Below, piece by piece: positions 51,845 through 60,296 of a stretch of DNA of 64,000 nucleotides; within the stretch, counting starts at the first letter, position 1, and the number at the start of each line of letters is the position of its first letter. The DNA comes from an uncultured Lachnospira sp. (GTDB lineage: Bacteria; Bacillota; Clostridia; Lachnospirales; Lachnospiraceae), in the NCBI GenBank assembly GCA_910587485.1, contig CAJUKN010000003.1, forward strand, positions 117,103-181,102, read 5' to 3'. Made by a program: the position numbers and the translations under genes. The notes beneath the pieces are model-generated. The model saw only the letters and a list, made by a program, of their open reading frames with translations, was not told the origin of the DNA and did not search any database.

Positions 51845-53353
51845 ATGGAGATTAGTATTAATATGAAGGAGCAAAAAAAGAAAGAGACAGGCTTAAAAGA
51901 AAATACATTTTATAATATGTTGAAAACAGTATGTACAATAATGTTGCCTTTGATAACATTTCCGTATTCTTCAAGGATTCTTCATGCTGAAAATATAGGA
52001 AAAATTAATTTTGGCACATCTATTGTTAATTATTTTACGTTAATTGCAGCTTTGGGAATTACTACATATGCAGTCAGAGAATGTAGTCGTGTTAAAAATA
52101 ATGCAAAACAATTTTCACAGACGATTAATGAAATATTTTCTATTAATATTGTGACAACCATTATTTCCTATTTAATTCTTGTTTGTTGCTTGATATTTGT
52201 TCCTAATTTGAAGGGATATACCATACTTATTCTTATTCAAAGTATACCAATTATATTTACTACATTAGGTGCAGATTGGATTAATACAACAATGGAAGAC
52301 TTTAAGTATATTGCAATAAGAACATTAATTGTTCAAGTGTTTATTCTTTTAGCTATGTTTATATTTGTAAAAGAAGAAAAAGACTATTATAATTATGCAA
52401 TTATATTTATGTTATCAACAAGTGCAGCCAATATAATGAATATCGTATACCGAAGAAGATTTTGTAAAACAAAATTCATCTTAAAAATGAATATAAAAAA
52501 ACATATTATTCCTATTATGATGTTGTTTGCAACCACTCTTTCACAGACTGTACTTTTTAGCATTGATATGACAATGTTAGGCATTGCGCAAGGGGATGTG
52601 TCCGTTGGGCTTTACAGCACAGCAGTTAAGATTATTAATTGTGTAAGTCAAGTAGTTGTTTCCATTGCATGGGTAGTTATACCAAAACTTAGTTATGATT
52701 TTGCTAATAAGAATTATAATCGAATTAATGATATGCTTTATAAAGTTTCATTGCTTACTGTGACTGTTGGAATGCCTTGTGTGGTAGGAATTAATGTCAT
52801 AGCACCAGAGCTTATTGAGATATTTGGCGGGCATGAGTATGTGGGTGCTGCTAGTTGTATGCAGATTATGACAATCACGATGGGAATTGGTTTTATTGTC
52901 AATATAATAGGCAATATGATACTGATACCATCAATGAAAGAAAAGCAGTTTATGATAGCTTGTGTCATTTCAGTAGGTGTTAATATTATATTAAATGGAA
53001 TAATGATTCCTTTATGGGGAATGAATGGAGCGGCAGTGGCAACCGTTTTATCTTCTTTTGTGATTGTATGGATTGCTGTTTTAAAATTGGATAAAAATAT
53101 TCATATAAAAAATATGAAAAAAGTATTTGCTGGAATATTAGTTGGTTGTTTGTGTATTATAATATCAGCATGGATTATAAAAATGTTTTTAAATAGTATA
53201 TGGATAACAACAATTACCGTGATATTCGTAAGTGTTGTTATATATGCAGTTGTATTGCTGATTTTTAAGAATGAAGTTGCAATACAAATAGTAAATATAG
53301 TGAAAAATTTATTATTTACTATTATAAACAAAAGTAATTATAAAAATAAATAG
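51845..53353 (+). CDS. Polysaccharide flippase (Wzx/MATE-type)
   Basis: About 502 residues with 14 predicted membrane helices. Opening NTFYNMLKTVCTIMLPLITF and the FPYSSRILHAENIGKINFG segment identify an O-antigen/teichoic acid flippase of the polysaccharide biosynthesis family. The start could be ATG 51845 or 51863; neither has a strong ribosome-binding site. A CTAATCAAG/ATGATTAG hairpin lies in the 130 bases upstream. Its last 16 bases overlap the convergent ATPase gene. No glycosyltransferase genes are adjacent. Confidence 0.92.
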   Translation: MEISINMKEQKKKETGLKENTFYNMLKTVCTIMLPLITFPYSSRILHAENIGKINFGTSIVNYFTLIAALGITTYAVRECSRVKNNAKQFSQTINEIFSINIVTTIISYLILVCCLIFVPNLKGYTILILIQSIPIIFTTLGADWINTTMEDFKYIAIRTLIVQVFILLAMFIFVKEEKDYYNYAIIFMLSTSAANIMNIVYRRRFCKTKFILKMNIKKHIIPIMMLFATTLSQTVLFSIDMTMLGIAQGDVSVGLYSTAVKIINCVSQVVVSIAWVVIPKLSYDFANKNYNRINDMLYKVSLLTVTVGMPCVVGINVIAPELIEIFGGHEYVGAASCMQIMTITMGIGFIVNIIGNMILIPSMKEKQFMIACVISVGVNIILNGIMIPLWGMNGAAVATVLSSFVIVWIAVLKLDKNIHIKNMKKVFAGILVGCLCIIISAWIIKMFLNSIWITTITVIFVSVVIYAVVLLIFKNEVAIQIVNIVKNLLFTIINKSNYKNK

Positions 53354-54096
53354 TATTCACCTTCTTCATCTCTAAAATGTTTGCATTTTACATGAAATAT
53401 ATTTTCGATAATATGCTGCTTAAGGATAATGTCTGGTTTTCCTTGAGCAGCAATTTTTCTATTATCCATAACAATAAGATTATCAGCTATGCGAACAGCG
53501 TAAGAAAGGTCGTGAATAACAAGAAGTATCGTTTTGCCTTGTTGTTTAAGCTTACAAATATCTTCATAAAATTTGCGTTGACGGTTTATATCAAGGTAAG
53601 TTGTAGGTTCATCTAAAACAATAGTGTCACAGTTTTGCGCTAAATTCATAGCAAAAAATACTTGTTGTCTTATTCCTCCTGAAAGGGTGTCAGCACACAT
53701 ATCAGAATAGGGGGTTGTCTGTGTAAAATCCATAACTTGATTTACAATATCTATATCTGCTTTTTGTTTTTTTCTTGCAAAACCAAGATATGGAAATCGC
53801 CCATGTTCTACTAAAGTTTTGACAGGAAGCGTAGGAATAATTTGTCTTACTTGTGGAAGAAAAGATAATTGTTTTGCACGTTCTCTATAAGAAAGCTGCA
53901 AAAAATCATAACCATTTAATAAAATAGTTCCCTCAATGACTTTTGATATTCCATAAAGACATTGTACAAGCGTTGTTTTACCGCAGCCGTTAGGACCAAT
54001 AATACAAGTAATTTCCCCAGTAGGTACAGTGATAGAAATATTTTTAAGAATGATTTGATGTTGACAAGAGGCAGTAATATTTTTAAATTCAAGCAT
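53338..54096 (-). CDS. Iron-chelate/cobalamin-type ABC ATPase (FecE-like)
   Basis: 252 residues: Walker A GPNGCGKTT, Q-loop LSFLPQVRQIIP, signature LSGGIRQQ, Walker B IVLDEPTTYLD and H-loop VIHDLSY. FepC/BtuD type. It overlaps the upstream permease by eight bases, which suggests translational coupling. The binding protein at 38456 is of the right family but 15 kb away. Confidence 0.93.
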   Translation of the reverse strand: MLEFKNITASCQHQIILKNISITVPTGEITCIIGPNGCGKTTLVQCLYGISKVIEGTILLNGYDFLQLSYRERAKQLSFLPQVRQIIPTLPVKTLVEHGRFPYLGFARKKQKADIDIVNQVMDFTQTTPYSDMCADTLSGGIRQQVFFAMNLAQNCDTIVLDEPTTYLDINRQRKFYEDICKLKQQGKTILLVIHDLSYAVRIADNLIVMDNRKIAAQGKPDIILKQHIIENIFHVKCKHFRDEEGEYYLFL

Positions 54097-55102
54097 TAAG
54101 ACGTCGTCCTCCTTTCTTTTTCATTAATAAATACAGAAAAAATGGACCGCCAATAAAAGATAGTATAATGCCTACAGGCAATTCATATGGTGATAAAAGC
54201 ACCTTTCCAATTAAATCACATGATAATACAGCAATAGGACCAAGCAGTGCGCTGCATGGAAGAAGTAATCTGGAATCATTGCCAAAAAGATGACGGCATA
54301 TATGAGGAACAATAAGCCCTACAAAGCTGATTAATCCCGCATAGCTTACAACACAGCCTGCCATAATACTAGAAAGCATAAGCAGGATAAATCGAATGAC
54401 AGATACATTGACACCAAGTGAACGTGCTATATCATCACCAAGATTTAATATATTTAGCAGTCTCGATAAAATAATGGAAATGATAACAGCTATACTTATG
54501 CAGATAATAGGTAAAAATAGTCCTTTCATTGTAAGTCCTGTAAGAGAACCAACCATAAAAGATGTAACATTAATGGTTATATCAGTATCAAGCAATTTTA
54601 ATGTGTTAATTCCCGAATTTAAAAATGTAGATACAGTAATACCTGCAAGAATAATTGTAGTACGAGAACTATCTGCAAAGTAAGCCAGTAAAAATATAAG
54701 TAAACTTGTTATAAATGCTCCAGTAAATGCAAATGCAGGCATAGTTGCTAAATTTCCGGGCAGTAAAATCATGGAAAGCATAACAGCAAATCCAGCACCA
54801 GAGTTAATTCCTATGGTGTTCGGACTGGCAAGTGAATTATTCATTACGTTTTGAAGAATCACTCCTGAACAGGCAAGTCCCATACCTGCAAATAGTCCGC
54901 CAACCATTCGTGGAAGGCGGACTGTTGTAATTAATGTATAAGTGACAGAAGATTTATCATCACCAAACAGACAATTTATAATGTCCACTGGATTTAATTT
55001 TACACTTCCAATCATTATATTAAGGAAAATAGAAAAAAATAATATAATAATCAGGACTGTTATCATTAGTGGAGTATTGACGTCTGTTTTTTTGGGTTTC
55101 AT
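54089..55102 (-). CDS. FecCD-type permease
   Basis: 337 residues, about ten membrane helices. FecCD features: LFGDDKSSVTYTLITTVRLPR, ACSGVILQNVMNNSLASPNT, GAGFAVMLS and the C-terminal VGLIVPHICRHLFGNDSR ATPase-docking region. ATG 55102 follows GGAGG; the longer frame from 55132 reads that site. With the FecE-like ATPase it forms an importer for siderophore, heme or cobalamin lacking an adjacent binding protein. Confidence 0.94.
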   Translation of the reverse strand: MKPKKTDVNTPLMITVLIIILFFSIFLNIMIGSVKLNPVDIINCLFGDDKSSVTYTLITTVRLPRMVGGLFAGMGLACSGVILQNVMNNSLASPNTIGINSGAGFAVMLSMILLPGNLATMPAFAFTGAFITSLLIFLLAYFADSSRTTIILAGITVSTFLNSGINTLKLLDTDITINVTSFMVGSLTGLTMKGLFLPIICISIAVIISIILSRLLNILNLGDDIARSLGVNVSVIRFILLMLSSIMAGCVVSYAGLISFVGLIVPHICRHLFGNDSRLLLPCSALLGPIAVLSCDLIGKVLLSPYELPVGIILSFIGGPFFLYLLMKKKGGRRLNA

Positions 55103-55145
55103 GTAATCCTCCATTCTTGTTTTTGCAAGCAAAGCTCAGTGCGGC

Positions 55146-55271
55146 AGTCAAAGCGGATATTCGCAATTCGCTATGCTGCTTGCTCAAACTATCTAGCTGC
55201 TATCACAACGCAAGTCCACCTACCACTTATGCCTCTGAGACATTGAAGTGGTGGATTTCCTTGATGAGGTT
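55146..55271 (+). repeat. Palindromic intergenic repeat, copy D
   Basis: AGTCAAAGCGGATATTCGCA, then GCTGCTTGCTCAAACTA, CAAGTCCACCTACCACTTAT, GCCTCTGAGACATTGAAGTG and TTGATGAGGTT. Stem ACCACTTATG/CATTGAAGTGGT and outer arms as in copy E. It lies upstream of the FecCD permease, between it and trpB. Confidence 0.78.
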
Positions 55272-55333
55272 AAAATATATTGGTGAATGTTGCGAAAGTT
55301 AGATATCTCACAGTTTTGCTACATATAATTATA

Positions 55334-56710
55334 TTACAGTTCAACGTTAGGCAGACCTGCAAATCCGACTGCAAGGTCATCTTCTGTAGGAATATAATCG
55401 TCCATTAAGCCATCATTAAATTTTTGATAGGCAACCAAATCAAAATAGCCAGTTCCTGTAAGACCAAAAACAATGGTTTTGTCCTCTCCATTTTCCTTAC
55501 ATTTGAGTGCTTCATCAATGGCAACCTTGATGGCATGGCTGCTTTCAGGAGCAGGAAGAATGCCCTCCACTCTAGCAAATTGAGTAGCTGCTTTAAATAC
55601 AGATGTCTGTTCAACAGATACAGCTTCTATCAATTTATCATCATATAGTTGTGATACAACAGAACTCATACCATGATAGCGCAAACCACCAGCATGATTT
55701 GATGAAGGAATAAAACCACTTCCTAAAGTATACATTTTAGCTAATGGACATATCATACCTGTATCACAGAAATCATATGCGTAACGACCTCTTGTGAGGC
55801 TTGGACAGCTTGCTGGTTCTACAGCAATAAAATGATAATTCTTTTCACCACGCAGTTTTTCACCCATAAATGGAGAGATAAGACCTCCTAAATTAGAGCC
55901 GCCGCCTGCACAGCCAATAATAATATCTGGAGTGATATTATATTTATCTAAAGCTGCTTTTGTCTCAAGACCAATAATAGATTGGTGAAGCAATACTTGA
56001 GTGAGTACAGAGCCAAGCACATAGCGATATCCTTTTAAAGAAGTAGCTGTTTCAACTGCTTCAGAGATTGCACAGCCAAGACTTCCAGTTGTACCCGGAT
56101 GTTCGGCAAGGATTTTACGTCCAACATTGGTTGTCTCAGAAGGTGAAGGTGTTACATTAGCGCCATAAGTACGCATAACTTCACGTCGAAATGGCTTTTG
56201 TTCATAAGAACATTTAACCATATACACTTTACAGTCAAGACCAAAATAAGAACATGCCATAGATAGAGCTGTTCCCCATTGACCAGCACCAGTTTCCGTT
56301 GTCACACCTTTTAATCCTTGTTTTTTAGCATAGTAAGCCTGAGCAATTGCAGAATTAAGCTTATGGCTTCCTGAAGTATTGTTACCCTCAAATTTATAGT
56401 AAATTTTAGCTGGTGTATCTAGTGCTTTTTCTAAACAGTAAGCGCGAACAAGTGGGGAAGGGCGGTACATTTTATAAAAATCTTGAATTTCTATAGGAAT
56501 ATCAAAATATGGAGTTTTATCGTCTAATTCTTGCTGCACCAACTCGTCACAAAATACGGCTGATAGTTCTTTGGCAGTCATTGGCTTTAATGTTGCAGGA
56601 TTAAGCAGAGGAGCGGGCTTATTTTTCATATCAGCTCGCACATTGTACCATTGTTTTGGCATTTCACTTTCTTCTAAATAAATTTTATAAGGAATTTTCT
56701 TATCAGACAT
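55334..56710 (-). CDS. trpB: TrpB-like tryptophan synthase beta chain (TrpB2 type)
   Basis: 458 residues, longer than the usual ~400. PLP lysine in NTSGSHKLNSA, the TETGAGQWGTAL segment, the phosphate-binding GCAGGGSNLGG and an N-terminal extension typical of TrpB2. It joins indole and serine; TrpB2 works without TrpA and may salvage free indole. No other trp genes are near. The leader with GCGCAGAAACGAGGG gives the ribosome-binding site. Confidence 0.94.
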   Translation of the reverse strand: MSDKKIPYKIYLEESEMPKQWYNVRADMKNKPAPLLNPATLKPMTAKELSAVFCDELVQQELDDKTPYFDIPIEIQDFYKMYRPSPLVRAYCLEKALDTPAKIYYKFEGNNTSGSHKLNSAIAQAYYAKKQGLKGVTTETGAGQWGTALSMACSYFGLDCKVYMVKCSYEQKPFRREVMRTYGANVTPSPSETTNVGRKILAEHPGTTGSLGCAISEAVETATSLKGYRYVLGSVLTQVLLHQSIIGLETKAALDKYNITPDIIIGCAGGGSNLGGLISPFMGEKLRGEKNYHFIAVEPASCPSLTRGRYAYDFCDTGMICPLAKMYTLGSGFIPSSNHAGGLRYHGMSSVVSQLYDDKLIEAVSVEQTSVFKAATQFARVEGILPAPESSHAIKVAIDEALKCKENGEDKTIVFGLTGTGYFDLVAYQKFNDGLMDDYIPTEDDLAVGFAGLPNVEL

Positions 56711-56717
56711 TGTTTTA

Positions 56718-56796
56718 CCCTCGTTTCTGCGCTGCTTTTATAACGAATAAAAAATTGTGTTTGATGAACAAGTCTGCGATTGCAGCACGGACACAA
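56718..56796 (-). repeat. Hairpin plus RBS-carrying leader (trpB)
   Basis: On the minus strand: a TTGTGT/ACACAA hairpin (56791-96 with 56755-60), then AAAAGCAGCGCAGAAACGAG just before trpB. The rest of the 320-base gap (to 57030) is A+T-rich with no gene. Confidence 0.65.
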
Positions 56797-57030
56797 ACTT
56801 GTAAAATATAACATTTATTGCTTAGTATAAGAATAATTTGTCATTCATTGTTTAACATAAGAATGAGTTGTAAATGATATTCGTATTAGTTGCTATCTGT
56901 TATAGGTTTGCTTTTTTGTTTAGTAATGTTTCAAATTCATGTTCAAATGTTTGCCAATGTTATTTGTAGTCACAATATTACTTTTTATTTCTGCCAGCAA
57001 TAATGCAGTACTATGCTTACAGCACTTTGA

Positions 57031-58026
57031 TTATTTCCATATTCTATCTTTATCAGAACAAAGCGTTGTTATTTTATCATGTTCTATCTGATTCATCAAG
57101 ATTGAAAGATAGGCGTCTTCAACAGCTTCTTTCATAGGATAAATTTCTTTTCCAGTATTAATATAGTCCATCATTCCAAATAAAATAGCTGCAATTGCTG
57201 ATTCATCTTCCGTTAAGTTAAATTTTTCATAAGGATTTTTATAATCAATATTTTGGGTGCAAGCAATATTATCTTCATTAAGATAATATAGTCTGTCGTT
57301 GATAATTTCACCTCTTGTTCCGCGAATATTTAAATAACGATTGCGAATTTCACTGCGATATTGGTCTGACATAAAATCATAAAATGCAATTTTACCACTT
57401 TCATATTCTATGATTAGATGTTTTTCTTCTTTGTTTACAACTTGTCCATCAGTTAATGTTTCATATCGGGTTTTTGTATCGGTTACAGGAACCATAAATT
57501 TTTTACCTGAAATTGTTAAATCTTCTAATCCAACTTGTAACATTTGTCGAATAATACTGGTTGCATGGTAATCATGCATCGCGGAAATAGTTATTGATAC
57601 AGGAGTTCCTATAATTCCAGATTCAACAAGATTGATTATTTTACGATTGAATGGATATAAAAAATATTGTTCAGCCACTTGCAATTTTGCACCATTTTGG
57701 CACATATCCCACACATTTTCTAGGGCTTTTCGTTCAAGTGCTATTGGTGTTTCAGATAAAACAGGAAATCCGAAGGACAGCCAATGTATACAAGTATCAT
57801 ACATATTTGCTTTTGAAACTGCTGATATAATAAAATCTGGTTTTGTAGCAACAATATCTGCTTCGTTGCAAGTCGTATAAATTTGATATTCATCAGCAAG
57901 CTTGTCTGCTTTTTCTTTTGTTCGGCAAAGTAATGCACACATTTCAAAATGGTCAGGCATTGCCTTTGCAATTCGTACATAAAATAAACTTCGCCAGCCA
58001 GAACCTATAATAGCAAATCGAATCAT
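57031..58026 (-). CDS. Gfo/Idh/MocA family oxidoreductase
   Basis: 331 residues. N-terminal Rossmann domain (IRFAIIGSGWRSLFYVRIAK) and C-terminal beta-sheet domain. GSGWRS replaces the usual GxGxxG with Arg at the loop, AVSKANMYDT and LSETPIA carry the EKP-like motif changed to ETP, so the catalytic Lys of typical members is not obvious. It may act on a sugar or be a non-canonical member. AGAAAGG precedes ATG. No sugar-transport genes adjoin. Confidence 0.87.
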   Translation of the reverse strand: MIRFAIIGSGWRSLFYVRIAKAMPDHFEMCALLCRTKEKADKLADEYQIYTTCNEADIVATKPDFIISAVSKANMYDTCIHWLSFGFPVLSETPIALERKALENVWDMCQNGAKLQVAEQYFLYPFNRKIINLVESGIIGTPVSITISAMHDYHATSIIRQMLQVGLEDLTISGKKFMVPVTDTKTRYETLTDGQVVNKEEKHLIIEYESGKIAFYDFMSDQYRSEIRNRYLNIRGTRGEIINDRLYYLNEDNIACTQNIDYKNPYEKFNLTEDESAIAAILFGMMDYINTGKEIYPMKEAVEDAYLSILMNQIEHDKITTLCSDKDRIWK

Positions 58027-58125
58027 CTTTTTGTTGTTCCTTTCTGAAGGTATAAACGTAACTTTCTACCAATCCAATGATAAGAAGTTTTGATAAAAAT
58101 GTCAATGATAATTATAAAAACCTTG

Positions 58126-58154
58126 TTGTGCCATATGATTTGATGTGCTATAGT
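58126..58154 (+). promoter_or_regulatory. Antitoxin RNA promoter
   Basis: TTGTGC (58126-58131), 17-base spacer, TATAGT (58149-58154), pointing into the toxin 3' region. Confidence 0.65.
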
Positions 58155-58160
58155 AAAAAT

Positions 58161-58261
58161 ACAAAAAGGGAAAGCCATAAAGCGGCTACCCTTATGATAT
58201 GCTGAAACCTTTTACAAGGTCAGTCGCCAGCTATTTGGGGTAGTTGGCGACTATTTTTTTT
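58161..58261 (+). ncRNA. Candidate cis-antisense RNA antitoxin
   Basis: Predicted ~100-nt RNA from the promoter at 58126-58154, ending in a strong hairpin AGTCGCCA...TTGGCGACT (58222-58252) followed by ATTTTTTTT. It is antisense to the last 33 or more bases of the toxin ORF at 58220-58342 and to its 3' untranslated region. Its 5' part (GCCATAAAGCGGCTACCC) resembles the toxin leader (GCCATAGGCGGCTTACCC). Read on the minus strand, the same 5' part gives AGCC/GGCT with AAGGG/CCCTT and a T-run, a terminator for the toxin transcript. Confidence 0.7.
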
Positions 58262-58342
58262 CTCTTTAAAGATTGTATAACACAATCCTACAAGAGCAAC
58301 AATAAAAATACCTGTTTGAATTAAATCAGCGTATGTAATCAT
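58220..58342 (-). CDS. Candidate type I toxin, small hydrophobic peptide
   Basis: 40 residues: MITYADLIQTGIFIVALVG then LCYTIFKEKKNSRQLPQIAG and D. One membrane helix with a polar start and a Lys-rich tail, like the holin-like/TxpA-style type I toxins of Firmicutes. AGGAGGG lies eight bases before ATG. That site can pair with GCCCTC 20 bases upstream in the leader, so translation is probably hidden in a hairpin. The gene's 3' end overlaps the convergent RNA at 58161-58261. This locus occupies most of the 574-base gap; toxicity is inferred only. Confidence 0.75.
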   Translation of the reverse strand: MITYADLIQTGIFIVALVGLCYTIFKEKKNSRQLPQIAGD

Positions 58343-58466
58343 TGCATCGCCCTCCTTTCGTAAGAATAGAGGGCTTAAAAACCTTCCAAAGAATAAGAGG
58401 GTAAGCCGCCTATGGCTCTATGGTTTCCCATGTTGAAAATATAACATAATTTTTAGCATACAACAA
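58343..58466 (-). promoter_or_regulatory. Toxin promoter and structured leader
   Basis: On the minus strand TTGTTG (58466-58461), 17-base spacer, TATATT (58443-58438). The ~90-base leader contains GCCATAGGCGGCTTACCC, similar to the antitoxin 5' end, and a GCCCTC...GAGGGC stem masking the ribosome-binding site. Confidence 0.65.
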
Positions 58467-58600
58467 TCTTTTTTGAATTTATATTAATATGATTTATTTC
58501 TAAAAATTTCCAGTGCATTTAATAATTAATTGACGAAATACTATAAGAAATGATATGATAAAATTACAAAATAAATTAAGAAAGGTATGGGGATTTTTAC

Positions 58601-59359
58601 ATGAAATTTGAAAACAAAAGTGTAGTGGTAACAGGAGCAAGTTCTGGAATGGGAAGACAGATTGCTTTAGATTTTGCAAAAGAAGGGGCTACAGTTATTG
58701 CAGTTGCACGTAGAAAAGAACGTTTGGAAGAGCTTGTAAAAGAGTCCGAGTCATTATCAGGCAAAATTCTTTCATATGTTGGTGATGTATCCTTAGAAGA
58801 AGTTAATGAAGGTATGATTGAATATGCTATAAAAGAGTGTGGGAAGCTTGATATATTAGTTAATAATGCTGGAGTTATGGATGAGTTTACACCTGTAGGG
58901 GATATGAGTAATGATTTATGGAGAAAGATAATGTCTATAAATCTTGATGGTCCAGTATATGCAATGCGTAAAGCTGTTCAAGTAATGAACGGACAGGAAA
59001 GTGGGGGAAATATAGTGAATGTAGCTTCTATTGGCGGTGTTAATGGCTGTCGTGCTGGTGCAGCATACACAGCTTCTAAACATGCGTTGGTAGGTATATC
59101 AAAAAATACAGCATATATGTATACTGGAAAGATTCGTTGTAATGTTATCTGTCCGGGAGGAGTAGAAACAGAAGTTATGCAAAGCCAGACAAATATCAAT
59201 CAGTTTGGTATGGGCAGAATTATGGCAGGATTGGACAAGTCTATTCCACAGGGAAAGGTAGAAGATATTTCTTCAGCAGTACTTTACGTGGCAAGCGATG
59301 AGGCAAAATTTATGACAGGTTCCGTTGTTGTAATTGATGGAGGAGTAAGCTGTAATTAG
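58601..59359 (+). CDS. SDR-family oxidoreductase
   Basis: 252 residues. Rossmann motif TGASSGMGRQIA, NNAGVMD, catalytic Ser in VASIG, YTASKHA for Tyr/Lys and TGSVVVIDGGVS at the end. AAGAAAGGTATGG is 10-14 bases before ATG 58601, the second leader type. Substrate unknown. Its distance from other metabolic genes gives no clue. Confidence 0.9.
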   Translation: MKFENKSVVVTGASSGMGRQIALDFAKEGATVIAVARRKERLEELVKESESLSGKILSYVGDVSLEEVNEGMIEYAIKECGKLDILVNNAGVMDEFTPVGDMSNDLWRKIMSINLDGPVYAMRKAVQVMNGQESGGNIVNVASIGGVNGCRAGAAYTASKHALVGISKNTAYMYTGKIRCNVICPGGVETEVMQSQTNINQFGMGRIMAGLDKSIPQGKVEDISSAVLYVASDEAKFMTGSVVVIDGGVSCN

Positions 59360-59481
59360 GTATTCTATAGGAAATGTTATAAAATTTTTAAAATGTCAAA
59401 TATAGTTATTATTTATTTAAATAAATATACTATTTGATATAGAATTGGTATAGAGATTTTATTTTGTGAAAAATATAATAT

Positions 59482-59608
59482 AGTCAAAGCGGATATTCGC
59501 AATCTGCTGTGCTACTTGCTCATAACCTCATAGCTGTTATCACAGTGCAAGTCCTCCCTACTTATGCCTCTGTGGCATTGAAGTGAGGAGGACTTTCTTG
59601 ATGAGGTT
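59482..59608 (+). repeat. Palindromic intergenic repeat, copy E
   Basis: The clearest copy: AGTCAAAGCGGATATTCGCA, GCTACTTGCTCATAACCTCA, then nested arms AACCTCAT/ATGAGGTT, CAAGTCCTCC/GGAGGACTTT and ATGCC/GGCAT. Between the dehydrogenase and the methyltransferase; nothing else lies in this 262-base gap. Confidence 0.8.
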
Positions 59609-59621
59609 GAAAAGTATAGTA

Positions 59622-60293
59622 TTATTTTTTTGTTCCTGAGACTTGAAACATATCATTATTAGCAATCACAATATCTACATTAAAGTAAGGAGACATTAAT
59701 TTTATTAAATCATCTTGATGTAAAAGGGGAATAGATATTTCACTCGCCTTTTTTTGATGATGATGGTCTAATTCTTGTCTGCCCATATCGTGAGAAATAG
59801 CAATACGCCCACCGCATTTAAGATTTTTTGCAGTAGCAATAATAATCTTTTCAGGTTCCATAAAATGTGGAAATGCGTTAAATATCATGGCAACGTCAAA
59901 CTGTTTGTCAAATTGATAGGTTTGAGCATCACCACAAATAATATTAATTGAACATAAAAACGGTTCGCAAAGCGTATTATTTGTTGTTTTGACATAAGTC
60001 TGACTCGCAAAGTGAGTTGTCGATTGTTTATCATCACATAACTTTTTATATTTTTCCTTTGCAATTCGTACCATTTCAGGTGATAAATCAATAGCTGTAA
60101 CAGAGTGAACATTTCTTTTTATATAATCAGAAAATAAAAATCCTGTACCACAAGCAATGTCTAAAACATCAATACCAGCAGTAATTTTTGCATTGTCTAA
60201 CAGTTTAACAAGAATATCCTCTTTTCTGATTGCCCATTCGTCCCAATAAGGGGCGCATTTATTAAAAAAATCAATTATCTTTTCTTGTGACAT
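59622..60293 (-). CDS. SAM-dependent methyltransferase with in-frame repeat insertion
   Basis: 223 residues, class I Rossmann fold: VLDIACGTGFLFSDYI (motif I), AIDLSPEMVRIAKEKYK, GDAQTYQFDKQFDVAMIFNA and a C-terminal GGRIAISHD. Between the second strand-helix unit and ICGDA, residues ~87-114 (STTHFASQTYVKTTNNTLCE) are encoded by a repeat (59962-60036) and have no counterpart in the fold as I know it. The frame stays open through it. ATG 60293 follows GGGG of a variant leader. Substrate unknown; it lies upstream of the ECF S component on the same strand order. Confidence 0.85.
   Translation of the reverse strand: MSQEKIIDFFNKCAPYWDEWAIRKEDILVKLLDNAKITAGIDVLDIACGTGFLFSDYIKRNVHSVTAIDLSPEMVRIAKEKYKKLCDDKQSTTHFASQTYVKTTNNTLCEPFLCSINIICGDAQTYQFDKQFDVAMIFNAFPHFMEPEKIIIATAKNLKCGGRIAISHDMGRQELDHHHQKKASEISIPLLHQDDLIKLMSPYFNVDIVIANNDMFQVSGTKK
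59962..60036 (+). repeat. TTGACATAAG repeat inside a coding sequence
   Basis: GACATAAGTCTGACTCGCAA, AGTGAG, then TTGTTTATC corresponds to 12340-12384 (GACATAAGGATGGCTCGCAA, AGCGTG, TTGTTTATG). Here it sits in frame inside the methyltransferase gene. Confidence 0.65.
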
Positions 60294-60296
60294 TTT

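Noticed and set aside
53338..55102. Complete iron-siderophore importer with adjacent binding protein
   Set aside because: No binding protein is in the cluster; the related lipoprotein at 38456 is 15 kb away, so pairing is only a suggestion.
4965..59608. CRISPR array
   Set aside because: The repeats are dispersed, palindromic and ~130 bp, without regular spacers or cas genes.
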